DNA of 64,000 nt from an uncultured Porphyromonadaceae bacterium (GCA_937921035.1 CALEUL010000061.1:1-64000); one strand, 5' to 3'; counted from the first letter of the stretch, positions 34,382 to 44,135 are shown. The notes: generated by a model from the sequence alone, not told the origin. Made by a program: numbers and translations.

Positions 34382-35347
34382 TTACACGCGGGACAGCAGA
34401 AGTGTAGATTTACCGGAAAGGGTAATGTCTGAGAGAACCGCGGGAAGCAGTGCCGTATGTCCAGCCTTGAGAAGCAATTCACCGCCGGGATAGCTGATTG
34501 TCGCCTCTCCGTCGATACACATTACAACAGTAAACGACTGTCCGTCGAAATTCAGTGAAATTTCACCGTCGAGCAAAATGCGATTAGTTGTAAAATGATC
34601 GCAACGCACTATTTCGGCGTTCACAACATCATCTGTTGCAGGCGCGCTCTTATAATTGTCGTAAACGGTATAGTCGATAGCATCCTTTGCAAGCTCGGTA
34701 TGCAGCTCGCGCGGGTTTCCGGCAGCATCACGGCGGTCGTAGTCATAGATACGGTAAGTGATATCGCTGGATTCCTGTATTTCCGCAAGAAGGTTGCCAG
34801 CACCTATTGCATGCACGCGACCGGCAGGAAGGAAAAACACATCGCCGGGAGCAGAGCTGTGTACGGCAAGAGTCTCGGCAAATGTGCCGTCGGCCACACG
34901 CTGTACATAGTCGTCGGGCGTCATGCCAACGTTAAGTCCGGCAAAAATCTTTGCGTCCTTGTCAGTGCCGATAATGTACCACATCTCTGTTTTTCCGAGA
35001 CTGCCATGACGTTTCATTGCCAAAGCATCGTCCGGATGAACCTGCACAGACAGATTGTCGGCAGCGTCTATCAGCTTTATCAGCAGCGGAAACTTGGCAC
35101 CATACTTCGCCATAACCTTTTCTCCGAGGAGACCGGCACCGAAACAATCTATCAGCTCTGTTATAGTCTTGCCTTTGTAAGTGCCTTCGGCCACAACCGA
35201 TTCATGTCCAGGCACAGCCGATATCTCCCAGCTCTCGCCGATATTTGGCTCAGGCTGAGCGATGCCTTTATACTTGCAAATCTTATTTCCGCCCCAAATC
35301 ACGCTTTTAAGATAGGGGGTAAATACCAAAGGTGCTTTTTCTATCAT
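34382..35347 (-). CDS. manA: Mannose-6-phosphate isomerase, class I
   Basis: 321 aa. The PMI type I cupin fold is shown by VIWGGNKICKY, IGESWEISAVPGHESVV, the zinc-site segment LIDAADNLSVQVHPDD, GKTEMWYII, and FLPAGRVHAIGAGNLLAEIQ with YRIYDYDRRD. It interconverts mannose 6-phosphate and fructose 6-phosphate in the cytoplasm. It overlaps the upstream ROK kinase gene by 4 nt. Together they make a salvage route for mannose (or fructose) released by the GH38, GH76, GH92 and GH32 enzymes encoded around it. It is the last gene of a minus-strand operon. Confidence 0.95.
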   Translation of the reverse strand: MIEKAPLVFTPYLKSVIWGGNKICKYKGIAQPEPNIGESWEISAVPGHESVVAEGTYKGKTITELIDCFGAGLLGEKVMAKYGAKFPLLIKLIDAADNLSVQVHPDDALAMKRHGSLGKTEMWYIIGTDKDAKIFAGLNVGMTPDDYVQRVADGTFAETLAVHSSAPGDVFFLPAGRVHAIGAGNLLAEIQESSDITYRIYDYDRRDAAGNPRELHTELAKDAIDYTVYDNYKSAPATDDVVNAEIVRCDHFTTNRILLDGEISLNFDGQSFTVVMCIDGEATISYPGGELLLKAGHTALLPAVLSDITLSGKSTLLLSRV

Positions 35348-36444
35348 TTTTCATCTATTTTTGAAAGTGCGAAAGCATAAGCGCCAGCCGAGATGGCCTT
35401 GGAAGCGCCTAACTTGGACACCATTATACCTATACGTTTCATATCGTCGTATTCGACAGTTCGATTTGTACCGCGCACGGCAATTGTACGGGGATTGCCC
35501 TTTGCAAAAGCCTCAAACTCGGCAGGATCGTCGATGTTGAACACCTGCATCTGCAGACGGTTAAGTGTTTCTCCGCCAAGAGTAGCGAAATTGCTGCGCA
35601 TTTCCTTGAGCAACGACGGCATAAACCAGTGTCCGGCCGCTGTAAGACCACCACCCAGCACAATTATACCGTCCACCAGCTGAGCGGCTATTGCCATTGC
35701 ATCGCCGGCGATGGTACCCATCTCTGCGAAAGCCTTGCGGGCAGCTTCTACGTTTCCTTCTCGTTTGCCGTCGGCAATCTCACAGATTTCTTTTGGTTCG
35801 AATTTGTGATTATAGTCGCCGGAAGCTTCGGCATACACACGCTTTACCGCGCGGATGGACACGCCTTCTTCCAATATGATTCGCTCCTTAGCCATGTTTG
35901 GCAGACAGAATGTCTCCACACACGAATTGTCGCCAAGGTTAAGTTTCCCGTTAACCACTATACCTATACCAAAACCGGTACCGAAAGTATAGCCGAGCAG
36001 GTTTTTGTAACGTTTTTTGCTTCCTGCCTCTTCGAGGCGGCGGTTAAGCTCGGGAAGGGCGCCACAGAGGGCCTCGCCATAGGCAAACAGGTCGCCGTCG
36101 TTGTTGATGAATACGGGTACTTTGAATTTTTCCTCGAGGAACGGACCAAGCGCCACACCGTCGCGGAACGACGGGAAGTTAGGCAGGTAACCGCCTATAA
36201 CGCCGGAAGGATAGTCTGCCGGCCCGGGGAAAGCGAAACTGATTGCCACCGGCTTCTCGTCAAGACTGTCGAAAATGCGCGTAAAACCTTCGGATATGGA
36301 ATCGAGACAACGTTCGAGGTCGTGTGCGTTCGAGGGTAAAGTTATAGGATCGGTAATATACTCACAGCCACGCATGGCGCCGAAAACAAGGTTCGTGCCT
36401 CCGGCGTCGAGTGTCGCAACTATGCGCTTGTCAGAATTATACAT
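35344..36444 (-). CDS. ROK-family sugar kinase (probable manno/fructokinase)
   Basis: 366 aa. The ASKHA signatures are present: phosphate-binding ATLDAGGTNLVFGAM, the catalytic-type FINNDGDLFAYGE (Asn-Asp), TFGTGFGIGIVVNG and QLVDGIIVLGGGLTAAG. The usual ROK zinc motif CxCGxxGCxE is not visible, and the region after GTGFG is longer than in typical glucokinases. It phosphorylates a free hexose with ATP in the cytoplasm. Overlap with manA makes mannose, or fructose from GH32 action, the likeliest substrate (inference). It is separated from the upstream GH32-GH115 gene by about 280 nt and may have its own promoter, though I found no exact TAnnTTTG match. Confidence 0.85.
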   Translation of the reverse strand: MYNSDKRIVATLDAGGTNLVFGAMRGCEYITDPITLPSNAHDLERCLDSISEGFTRIFDSLDEKPVAISFAFPGPADYPSGVIGGYLPNFPSFRDGVALGPFLEEKFKVPVFINNDGDLFAYGEALCGALPELNRRLEEAGSKKRYKNLLGYTFGTGFGIGIVVNGKLNLGDNSCVETFCLPNMAKERIILEEGVSIRAVKRVYAEASGDYNHKFEPKEICEIADGKREGNVEAARKAFAEMGTIAGDAMAIAAQLVDGIIVLGGGLTAAGHWFMPSLLKEMRSNFATLGGETLNRLQMQVFNIDDPAEFEAFAKGNPRTIAVRGTNRTVEYDDMKRIGIMVSKLGASKAISAGAYAFALSKIDEK

Positions 36445-36726
36445 GGTAATATTTTTTAAGCGTTACTCGTTGGTTTAATTAAATTTTAAAACTTATGCAA
36501 ACAGAAAAAAGCAGTGCAATTTACAGTTCATTAATAAATTAGCAGCATTCATCCTGTTAACTGCAATTGCTCTGCATGTGCACAACTTCATTGCAAATTT
36601 CGTCAGAATACTTGGAATATGCAAGGATTTCGCCGTAAACCATGTCAACAGCCTTGGAAATCCTGCTGCAATCAGAATATTCATTAATATAATTCAACTA
36701 ACAGATAAGAGTTATATTATTTCGGT
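36445..36726. other. AT-rich intergenic region before the ROK gene
   Basis: About 280 bases between the end of the GH115 remnant and the ROK kinase start. Short frames on both strands have no recognisable homology or signal. No hairpin terminator and no exact Bacteroidetes promoter match was found. Confidence 0.4.
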
Positions 36727-36876
36727 TTATTTTGATGAACGAACATATATCTCACTGAGGGCAATGCCTGGATTCAGCAGCAAGATACGTACGTTAATTT
36801 TCTTGTCGTTGCCTGAATTATAGTTTACCGAGGCATCGTTGAAACCTTGCAGTACTGTCGTGTTCCATTTTCCCTA
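36727..36876 (-). other. In-frame continuation of GH115 beyond a premature TAG
   Basis: After the TAG at 36874-36876 the same frame stays open for 48 codons to a TAA at 36727-36729. The encoded segment (GKWNTTVLQGFNDASVNYN, then VRILLLNPGIALSEIYV) looks like the conserved C-terminal strand pair that closes GH115 proteins. The amber codon therefore interrupts a once continuous gene, whether by mutation, readthrough or sequencing error. Confidence 0.8.
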
Positions 36877-39800
36877 GGTCGCTACAGTCTTGAGCGAACA
36901 GATCTGCGGCTCGCTGTCGTCCACGCAGACCGCTACATTCAGATTTTCACCGCTATGAACCGGAAAAGAGGGAATAAAACGTACCTCAATCGTGTTTTCG
37001 CCCTTCTTAACCGGTACTGTGTAATCCACATATGGAGCTTTCGCTAATCCCTCGACAGTATAATCGGTATAATCCATCGGACGAACGGTTACACTGCTGC
37101 CACCAACACCCAAACCTTTAAGTTCTGTAAGATTTACACTGGATGCCGTATAAGCGGTAGCGGGAATTATCATGAAGTTCTCGTCGCGGACATCAGATTT
37201 CTCTGCCGTTTCAGGCAGATAAAATTGCTTCTGTCGGCGCGGTTTGCAGTCCATCATACCATTCCATTTTCCGTTGGCGATACCGGTATTATAAAGAGCC
37301 GTAAGTTTTTCTATGTTATCGAATGCTTTCTTTGCCTCGCCGGCGCGGCCCTGACGGGAACGAAATGTCATCACATTTATATTATAAGCGCCTTTCACAG
37401 GATATTCAACCAATTCGAAATAGGCATCCTTCAGCCGCTGAGGAATTCTGTCGGCCAACTTGTCCACCCGTTTTGCCAGAGCGGCATACCGTTCAATACG
37501 CCTGTCCATCTCTGCATTGTTATATCCTACGGCAAAAATATGCTCAGGTTTTCCGGCAGCAGCCAACTCGTAATACTCACGCTTGATATCGGCAAGTTCC
37601 TCTGCGACATCGGCCCCGAATGTTTTTTCTGCCCAATATCTGCTGTACTGATAAGCGTCCTCAGGCTTCCATGCGTCGATATCCCATGCAAGATCCATGC
37701 AGAACTCCAGTTCGGCCTCGGCAGGCTTGATGTCGCCCACGTTTATCACCCACAGGTCGCGTATGCCGTTCTCATAGCCTTTGGTGAGTTCATAGCTTAT
37801 CAGCGACGGCGATGTCGAGCACAGCCACAGATAATCCTCAGGAGTTCCCCAGTACGACAGATGATAGTATACGCCATGACCGCCGGAGCGTTTCTGTTCC
37901 TCGGGCGTAGGGAGCTGACGGATATAACCGTGATTATCGTCCACCCAGGTAAGAATCACATCTTCGGGCACCTGCAGGCCGGCATTATAGGCATCCAGCA
38001 CCTCTTTATAAGGTATAAAAATCTGCGGTACTGAATCCGCACGGCCGATATGTTTTTCTATCAGCGACCGCTGGAACGCAATAATCTCCGATAAGCCCCG
38101 TACTTTGTCCTCGGTAGACGGATAGCCGCTTATACCCCAGTCGTGCACGCCTCGCATACCAAGAGTGTACATTGCAGAGAAGCCTTTGCTCTCTTCTACC
38201 CTTTCCTCCCAGTATCGCTGAATCTTATCGCGGTTTGTAACGTAATTCCAGTTTTCGTAGGTGCCCGTTTTATCTTCGTATCGACGCCACTCCCATTCGT
38301 TATCACGCAGCATCTGCTCGCAGTGGCTCGAGCCTAAAGCTATATCATATTTTTTAGCGACAGGAAGGTTGTCCTTGTTGTCCCAGAACGCCTGCGAGCA
38401 CAAATGCATCGCCGGCCAAAGGACATTGGCGCGCAGGCGTAAAAGCAATTCCATCACCTTGGCATAGGTATTAGGTCCTATGTTGTTATATTTGGAATCG
38501 ATGTTTTTTGCAGCCCAGGGCATCAGCCCCCAGTCCTCGTCATTTATAAATATGCCGCGATATTTTACCGACGGTTCTTTAACAATGGTAGCACCTGCCG
38601 TTGCATACAGCGCATTCCTTTTCTCGGGAATTACGTCGGCCCACCACACGTATGGCGATACTCCCATCAGCCCGGACAGCTCGAACAAGGCATAAGCAGT
38701 GGCACGCGGCATGCTGCCATACGCCACAAGCGCTTTTTTTACTCCGGGAAAGGGTTTGTCCACCACTGCCAAGCCGTAGGCTTCCCATTTGTCTTTGACA
38801 TCGTAAACATCTATCTTTCCGGAGGCAATGAGTTTGTCTATAAGCTCCGATTTGCCTATGGTTCCGGCTATGACAGGAAAGTCGATATTATCAATGGTAT
38901 TCCGGACTGCCGGAGCAGTACCTGTAATCAGCTTTATGTCTTCCGCAACTGCCTGTGCTGCTGTAGACACCACATCCGCATCCGTATCGCATACGACAAA
39001 AGTGGCGGTGCTTCCATCAGCCGCCACAATTGGGAATGCACCATTCGCAGGAGTCTGGACCACGGTTATCTTTGGCCGGGCTATTCTGAATACTTCCAAA
39101 GATTTGACCGTTATGCGGTTTCCACGGAATGTGAAAGGCTCGGCCATGTCGGGATTATCGGGCATGTTACGCCCGAACGAATAGGAGAAAATACCGCCAT
39201 CGACAAAAACCTCGACAACAGAACGGTCGATGAACACATCAACGTCTATCTGCATGCTTGTCGGGTCCTGAGGCGAGTAATCGTTGCCGTTCAGGCGTGT
39301 GCCGTTCATATCGTAATCCACCAGCCGCTGTCCGTTGAGACTGAGCGAGGCATCTGTAGCATGCGAAAGCTCAATCTGTGCCTTTATACGCAGGCAGTCG
39401 CTTCCGGAAAACGGACGCAGGACCTCGTTGGCCTGTTCCTGCGACAGATTCTTCCATGTTCCTGCGGGAGTGAAAATCTCCTGAATCTCTCGCACAGGCA
39501 CACTGACAAGACGTACTCCATCTTTGGTAGTGCGCAGACTCAGCTCGGTGGGCATCAGCATCATACCGTTGACAGGCTCGCCGGGAATACCAAGGCGTCC
39601 CCAGCCTATCTGGATGCGGCGTCCGTCGCTTGCGGGAATATTGTTGAACGTTTGCGCGGCATAGATGCTGCCGGCACAATTACGGTGCTTGCCCGAGACA
39701 GGGGTAAATGTATAGCCGTCGAACTTTCCAATCATATATGTACCGGATGCTCCTGACATAACCCACATTTTATTGTTCTTATCGCCGTCTACAGGCAACT

Positions 39801-40713
39801 CGAACAAGTCCGGGCACTCCCAGAAGCCGGTTACATGGCTCCGGTATGTCCAGTCGCGCAGATTGTCGGAAGTATAGATGGAATGACCGTCGCGCTCGTT
39901 AAGCACCATCACCCAATGGTCGCCGTAACGGAAAAGCCGCGGATCGCGGGTGTCGCGTGAATTCCATTTTTCCTTGCTGTCGATTACAGGATTACCTGCA
40001 TACTTGGTGAACGTACGGCCACGGTCGAGGCTATAGGCTATGGCCTGCGTCTCGCGGTCGGGGCTGTCCACAGTATAGGCAATCACCATTGGCGGATTTT
40101 TCTTGCTGCCGAAGCCCGATGTGTTCTCATAGTCTATCACGGCCGAACCGGAGAACATGGTACCCGACGCATCCGGGTGGATTGCCGTAGGCAACTCGGT
40201 CCAGTTCACCAAATCGGTACTTACTGCATGTCCCCACGTCATGTTACCCCAATCGCGCTCGAACGGATTGTGCTGATAAAACAGATGGTACTCACCGTCG
40301 TAGTAGACAAGGCCGTTAGGGTCGTTTATCCATCCACGGCGGGTAGTATAATGAAATTGCGGGCGTGTAGGTTCATTATAGATTCTGTCGGCATCCGGTA
40401 TTTCCGATGCCAGACGAATTGAATCCACCCCTGCAGTGCCGTCGGGATACGTTATTCTCAATTTTCTGCCCCGCAAGGCTTTTACATCCTTGAAAACCCA
40501 GTAGTCCGGTTTTCCGCCGGCTATACGCACGTCTATCGGCATGGCTTCCATGCCTGGTGCCTCCATAACAATGCGCACACGATCCACAGCATGCGATACC
40601 GGGATATGCAGATAGCTATCGGTAACGGTAATAACACGCTCTGCGGCGTCTATGTCCCCTACAGAGAGGAACATGACGCCGGAGAGGAGTATAAGGCTTT
40701 TATTACGTATCAT
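36874..40713 (-). CDS. GH32 fructanase-like enzyme fused to GH115 alpha-glucuronidase-like domain
   Basis: 1279 aa with a signal peptide (about 1-23). Residues about 25-120 form the beta-sandwich found before some Bacteroidales GH32 domains (DUF4980). GH32 follows with all three catalytic motifs: Asp131 in WINDPNG, Asp257 in RDP and Glu299 in ECPD. From about 550 to the end is GH115: YRGIFINDEDWGLMPWA, LLLRLRANVLWPAMHLC, LGSSHCEQMLRDNEWEW, TLGMRGVHDWGISGYPSTED, LTWVDDNHGYIRQLP. GH32 cleaves fructosyl linkages; GH115 removes alpha-linked glucuronate from side chains. The GH115 part lacks its last 48 or so residues because of an in-frame TAG. It starts 1 nt after the acyltransferase gene. Confidence 0.88.
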   Translation of the reverse strand: MIRNKSLILLSGVMFLSVGDIDAAERVITVTDSYLHIPVSHAVDRVRIVMEAPGMEAMPIDVRIAGGKPDYWVFKDVKALRGRKLRITYPDGTAGVDSIRLASEIPDADRIYNEPTRPQFHYTTRRGWINDPNGLVYYDGEYHLFYQHNPFERDWGNMTWGHAVSTDLVNWTELPTAIHPDASGTMFSGSAVIDYENTSGFGSKKNPPMVIAYTVDSPDRETQAIAYSLDRGRTFTKYAGNPVIDSKEKWNSRDTRDPRLFRYGDHWVMVLNERDGHSIYTSDNLRDWTYRSHVTGFWECPDLFELPVDGDKNNKMWVMSGASGTYMIGKFDGYTFTPVSGKHRNCAGSIYAAQTFNNIPASDGRRIQIGWGRLGIPGEPVNGMMLMPTELSLRTTKDGVRLVSVPVREIQEIFTPAGTWKNLSQEQANEVLRPFSGSDCLRIKAQIELSHATDASLSLNGQRLVDYDMNGTRLNGNDYSPQDPTSMQIDVDVFIDRSVVEVFVDGGIFSYSFGRNMPDNPDMAEPFTFRGNRITVKSLEVFRIARPKITVVQTPANGAFPIVAADGSTATFVVCDTDADVVSTAAQAVAEDIKLITGTAPAVRNTIDNIDFPVIAGTIGKSELIDKLIASGKIDVYDVKDKWEAYGLAVVDKPFPGVKKALVAYGSMPRATAYALFELSGLMGVSPYVWWADVIPEKRNALYATAGATIVKEPSVKYRGIFINDEDWGLMPWAAKNIDSKYNNIGPNTYAKVMELLLRLRANVLWPAMHLCSQAFWDNKDNLPVAKKYDIALGSSHCEQMLRDNEWEWRRYEDKTGTYENWNYVTNRDKIQRYWEERVEESKGFSAMYTLGMRGVHDWGISGYPSTEDKVRGLSEIIAFQRSLIEKHIGRADSVPQIFIPYKEVLDAYNAGLQVPEDVILTWVDDNHGYIRQLPTPEEQKRSGGHGVYYHLSYWGTPEDYLWLCSTSPSLISYELTKGYENGIRDLWVINVGDIKPAEAELEFCMDLAWDIDAWKPEDAYQYSRYWAEKTFGADVAEELADIKREYYELAAAGKPEHIFAVGYNNAEMDRRIERYAALAKRVDKLADRIPQRLKDAYFELVEYPVKGAYNINVMTFRSRQGRAGEAKKAFDNIEKLTALYNTGIANGKWNGMMDCKPRRQKQFYLPETAEKSDVRDENFMIIPATAYTASSVNLTELKGLGVGGSSVTVRPMDYTDYTVEGLAKAPYVDYTVPVKKGENTIEVRFIPSFPVHSGENLNVAVCVDDSEPQICSLKTVAT

Positions 40714-40714
40714 A

Positions 40715-41851
40715 TCATGAAGCCGGGGCTATTGTTCTTCGCGTTGTTTGTGCGGGCTCTATACCCAGCCAGCGTGCGCCAGGCAACCAGGACACAATCT
40801 GGGCCGTAAGCCAACTGGTGAAGAAGGTGCATACGGCGATTACCGGGATTGCAGCCACGGTCGGAAGGGCTAAATCGGTCTTGAAAATGCCAACCCAAAC
40901 GCCGAGCCAGAATATATGAACAAGGTAGATGGTGAAACTCAGCCTCGAAAGATTGAGCACAAAAGCCGGTTCTTCACCGTTTCCGATAGTGCTGAACAGC
41001 AGGAATGCTCCTGTTGTGAGCACAAAAACATTAAGCGTACAGAACGACCAGCCTATCTCAAGTTCGGGTGTTACCAGCTCTACGAGCGGTGTGGCCTGCA
41101 CATAGAACGACAGGATGGTTGCGACAGCACCTGCAAGCATCATCGGCAGCCCTACGGCTACACGCTTGCGGCTGTTCCATGTGAGATGCACGCGAATATA
41201 GTGGGCGGTAACAAGATAGCCCAGGTAGCCGGAAAAATACCACAGCATATGGTACTCGTTCCAGAAACACTCGCCCCACACCGGACCAAACCAGCGGCGC
41301 AGATAAGGCATGCAAGTGGATATGGCAAACAGCAGGATAAAGAAGCGCTCTTCACGGGCCGATGCCTTGCGCAGCCAGGGCGATACGACGGGGATAAACA
41401 AATATATGCTTATCAGCGGATAAAGGAACCACATGTGTCCCGCCAGCGAGGGAAAGTTGAGCGGAATATGCGTGAAATCTGTAACGGCTGTAGAGGCGTC
41501 AATCTGTCCGAAGGCATAAGGCAGCACACAGTACAGAACCATGAAGATAAGGAACGGAGGCAGAATGCGCATGAAACGACGGTGGTAGAAAGCCCACATA
41601 GTCTCCGATTCCTTCATAGGCGCAAGCAGATAGGCAGACACAATGATAAACAGAGGTACCGACATGCGCGAGAAACCGTCGTAGATCGAAACCCACAGAC
41701 GGTCGGTCTCGCTGGCAAGCCACGATACCGGTCCAGCCATCTCGCCCGGGTTAGGTGATCCGTAGAAGTTTTCACTTGCATGTACCAGTATCACCAAGAA
41801 ACATGCGAAAACCCTTACGTAATCGAGAAATACTATTCTTGACCGGCTCAT
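40715..41851 (-). CDS. Acyltransferase 3 family membrane protein (OafA/WecH-like)
   Basis: 378 aa, about ten hydrophobic segments. The N-terminal RIVFLDYVRVFACFLVILVHASENF matches the acyltransferase-3 signature (conserved Asp-x-x-Arg and His in the first helices). Further family-like stretches are FYHRRFMRILPPFLIF and SLAGHMWFLYPLISIYLFIP. The family moves acyl groups (often acetyl) across or at the cytoplasmic membrane onto sugars. It sits between GH92 (ATGA overlap) and the GH32-GH115 gene (1-nt gap), so it is cotranscribed with exported hydrolases, an odd partner for degradation. Substrate unknown. Confidence 0.88.
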   Translation of the reverse strand: MSRSRIVFLDYVRVFACFLVILVHASENFYGSPNPGEMAGPVSWLASETDRLWVSIYDGFSRMSVPLFIIVSAYLLAPMKESETMWAFYHRRFMRILPPFLIFMVLYCVLPYAFGQIDASTAVTDFTHIPLNFPSLAGHMWFLYPLISIYLFIPVVSPWLRKASAREERFFILLFAISTCMPYLRRWFGPVWGECFWNEYHMLWYFSGYLGYLVTAHYIRVHLTWNSRKRVAVGLPMMLAGAVATILSFYVQATPLVELVTPELEIGWSFCTLNVFVLTTGAFLLFSTIGNGEEPAFVLNLSRLSFTIYLVHIFWLGVWVGIFKTDLALPTVAAIPVIAVCTFFTSWLTAQIVSWLPGARWLGIEPAQTTRRTIAPAS

Positions 41852-44127
41852 TTCTTCTTTAATTCATTAGAGAAGGAATAGGGAGCAGATTCTTTGGCAG
41901 TGCCTCGCTTGTAGTTGGGCTTAGCCGACATTTTGAACTCAATCTTGTCGCCATTCATAAGCATGGGGAATGTGATATAGTTCTTGTCGTAGTTTTTGCC
42001 GTTAACCTTCATGGATTCCACATAGAAATTATCTGCGCTGTTATCCTGTGCGGAAATCGTTACAGTCTTTCCGTTCTCGAGTCTGACAGTAGCTTTGTTG
42101 AACAGGGGTGCGCCAAGAGCGTACTCGCCGCCGGCAGGATTCACAGGATAGAAACCGAGAGCCGAGAACACATACCATGCCGAAGTCTGGCCGTTATCCT
42201 CGTCGCCGCAGTAGCCGTCGGGACGCGGAGTATACAATTTATCCATAACTTCGCGTACACGCTGCTGTGCCTTCCAGGGTTCGCCCACCCAGTCGTACAG
42301 ATAAATCATGTGCTGAATGGGCTGGTTGCCGTGGGCATAGTTGCCCATGTTCATAACCTGCATTTCGCGTATTTCGTGAATGGGGAAGCCATAATAGCTG
42401 TCGTCGAACACCGGCGGAACAGAGAATACCGAATCCATCATCTCCACAAAAACCTCACGGCCACCCATAAGGTCGACAAGGCCCTGAGGATCGTGGAACA
42501 CGCTCCAGGTGTAGTGCCATGAATTGCCTTCGGTAAATGCGTCGCCCCACTTGAAAGGAGAGAAGTCAGGAGCGAACTTGCCGTCGGCATTGCGTCCGCG
42601 CATCAGCTTTGTTTCGGGGTCGAAAAGATTCTTATAGTTCATCGCGCGGTCGGCGTACAGCTGCTGCTCCTCGGCCGGACGGCCGAGAGCCTTGGCAAGC
42701 TGCCATATAGCCCAGTCGTCGTAAGCATATTCAAGGGTACGGGCGGCGTTTTCCTTGATATCCACATCGTAGGGCACATAACCGAGTTTGTTGTAATACT
42801 CATGACCGAGACGACCGGATGAAGAAACCTTAGGGTGTACGTTGTTGGTACCGTTTACAATACCCTTCCAAAGCGTTTCGGGATCGTCTACCTTTATCCC
42901 TTTTAGGTAAGCGTCGGCCATTACGGAGGCGGAGTTATTGCCCACCATGCAGCCGCGGTGGCCGGGCGACGACCATTCGGGGAAGAAACCGCTTTCGCGG
43001 TAAGCGTTAAGGAAGCCCTCCTGCATTTCTTTTTCAACAGAGGGATAAAGGATGTTGAGCAGCGGGAACAGGGCACGGAATGTATCCCAGAAACCGGTGC
43101 CGGTGTACATGTATCCGGGAAGCACCTTGCCGTTATAAGGGCTGTAGTGCACAGGTTTGCCGGCTGCGTCTATCTCATACAGTTTGTGAGGGAACAGAGT
43201 GGAACGGTACAGGCATGTGTAGAATGTGCGCTGCTGGTCCAGATCGCCGCCTTCCACGTCGATGCGGCCGAGCACATCGTTCCAGGCGTCGCGGCCATCC
43301 TCGGCAACCTGGTCGAAGGTCTTGCCGTCGAGCTCACCAAGGTTGCGCACGGCCTGTTCGGGCGAAATGAACGACGAAGCCACGCGGGCATGCACTTTCT
43401 CGCCTTTTGCAGTCTTGAAGCCAATGACAGCGCCTGTGTGGTCGGCAGTCTGCTCGTTGGCGTTCTCGCTGAGTTCGTCGCCTGCGAATGTCGCTGTATA
43501 AGTGAACGGCTTGTCGAACTCAACCACGAAATAATTACGGAAATTCTCGGGTACGCCGCCGTTGTTGCGTGTCGTATAGCCAACGATTCTGTTCTTGCCG
43601 GGCACAACCTCGATATGACTTCCGCGATCGAAAGCGTCCACCACGACAAACGAAGAAGCCTCGGGGAAAGTAAAGCGGAACATCGCGGCACGGTCGGTGG
43701 GAGCGACTTCGGTAACCACATCCCAGTCGGCAAGATACGCCTTGTAGTAATACGGACGTGCTTCCTCGGCTTTGTGCGAGAACCAGCTCATGCGGTCGTT
43801 TTCCTTGAACTTGGGCGAGCCGGTTACGGGCATTATGGAGAACTGGCCGAAGTCGTTGATCCACGGGCTGGGCTGATGTGTCTGCTTGAAGCCCCGGATT
43901 TTGTTGGCCGTATACTGGTACTGCCAGCCGTCGCCCATCGGCCCGGTCTGTGGCGTCCAGAAATTCATACCCCAGGGACGCGCAATGGCCGGATATGTAT
44001 TGCCGGCAGAGAGCTCGAAAGTGCTCTCGCTGCCAACGAGCGGGTTGACGAGCTGCGTATAATCGCGTGCATCGGCATACTGGACAACAATGGCAGCAGC
44101 GGCAACTAAATACAATTGTTTTTTCAT
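41848..44127 (-). CDS. GH92 exo-alpha-mannosidase
   Basis: 759 aa with a signal peptide (MKKQLYLVAAAAIVVQYADA). The GH92 hallmarks are visible throughout: VNPLVGSESTFELSAGNTYP, IRGFKQTHQPSPWINDFGQF, GTGFWDTFRALFPLLNIL, FFPEWSSPGHRGCMVGNNSAS, EGNSWHYTWSVFHDP, GNQPIQHMIYLYDWVGEPW and DGYCGDEDNGQTSAWYVFSALGFYP. These calcium-dependent enzymes remove alpha-linked mannose (commonly alpha-1,2). With GH76 and GH38 nearby it points to alpha-mannan or high-mannose glycans as one substrate. It is 8 nt downstream of a GtaA-like gene and overlaps the acyltransferase start. Confidence 0.95.
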   Translation of the reverse strand: MKKQLYLVAAAAIVVQYADARDYTQLVNPLVGSESTFELSAGNTYPAIARPWGMNFWTPQTGPMGDGWQYQYTANKIRGFKQTHQPSPWINDFGQFSIMPVTGSPKFKENDRMSWFSHKAEEARPYYYKAYLADWDVVTEVAPTDRAAMFRFTFPEASSFVVVDAFDRGSHIEVVPGKNRIVGYTTRNNGGVPENFRNYFVVEFDKPFTYTATFAGDELSENANEQTADHTGAVIGFKTAKGEKVHARVASSFISPEQAVRNLGELDGKTFDQVAEDGRDAWNDVLGRIDVEGGDLDQQRTFYTCLYRSTLFPHKLYEIDAAGKPVHYSPYNGKVLPGYMYTGTGFWDTFRALFPLLNILYPSVEKEMQEGFLNAYRESGFFPEWSSPGHRGCMVGNNSASVMADAYLKGIKVDDPETLWKGIVNGTNNVHPKVSSSGRLGHEYYNKLGYVPYDVDIKENAARTLEYAYDDWAIWQLAKALGRPAEEQQLYADRAMNYKNLFDPETKLMRGRNADGKFAPDFSPFKWGDAFTEGNSWHYTWSVFHDPQGLVDLMGGREVFVEMMDSVFSVPPVFDDSYYGFPIHEIREMQVMNMGNYAHGNQPIQHMIYLYDWVGEPWKAQQRVREVMDKLYTPRPDGYCGDEDNGQTSAWYVFSALGFYPVNPAGGEYALGAPLFNKATVRLENGKTVTISAQDNSADNFYVESMKVNGKNYDKNYITFPMLMNGDKIEFKMSAKPNYKRGTAKESAPYSFSNELKKK

Positions 44128-44135
44128 TGGTTGTT

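Noticed and set aside
36493..36684. 63-codon minus-strand frame in the gap before the ROK gene
   Set aside because: No homology, no convincing start context, and Cys/Leu-rich random-looking sequence in AT-rich DNA.
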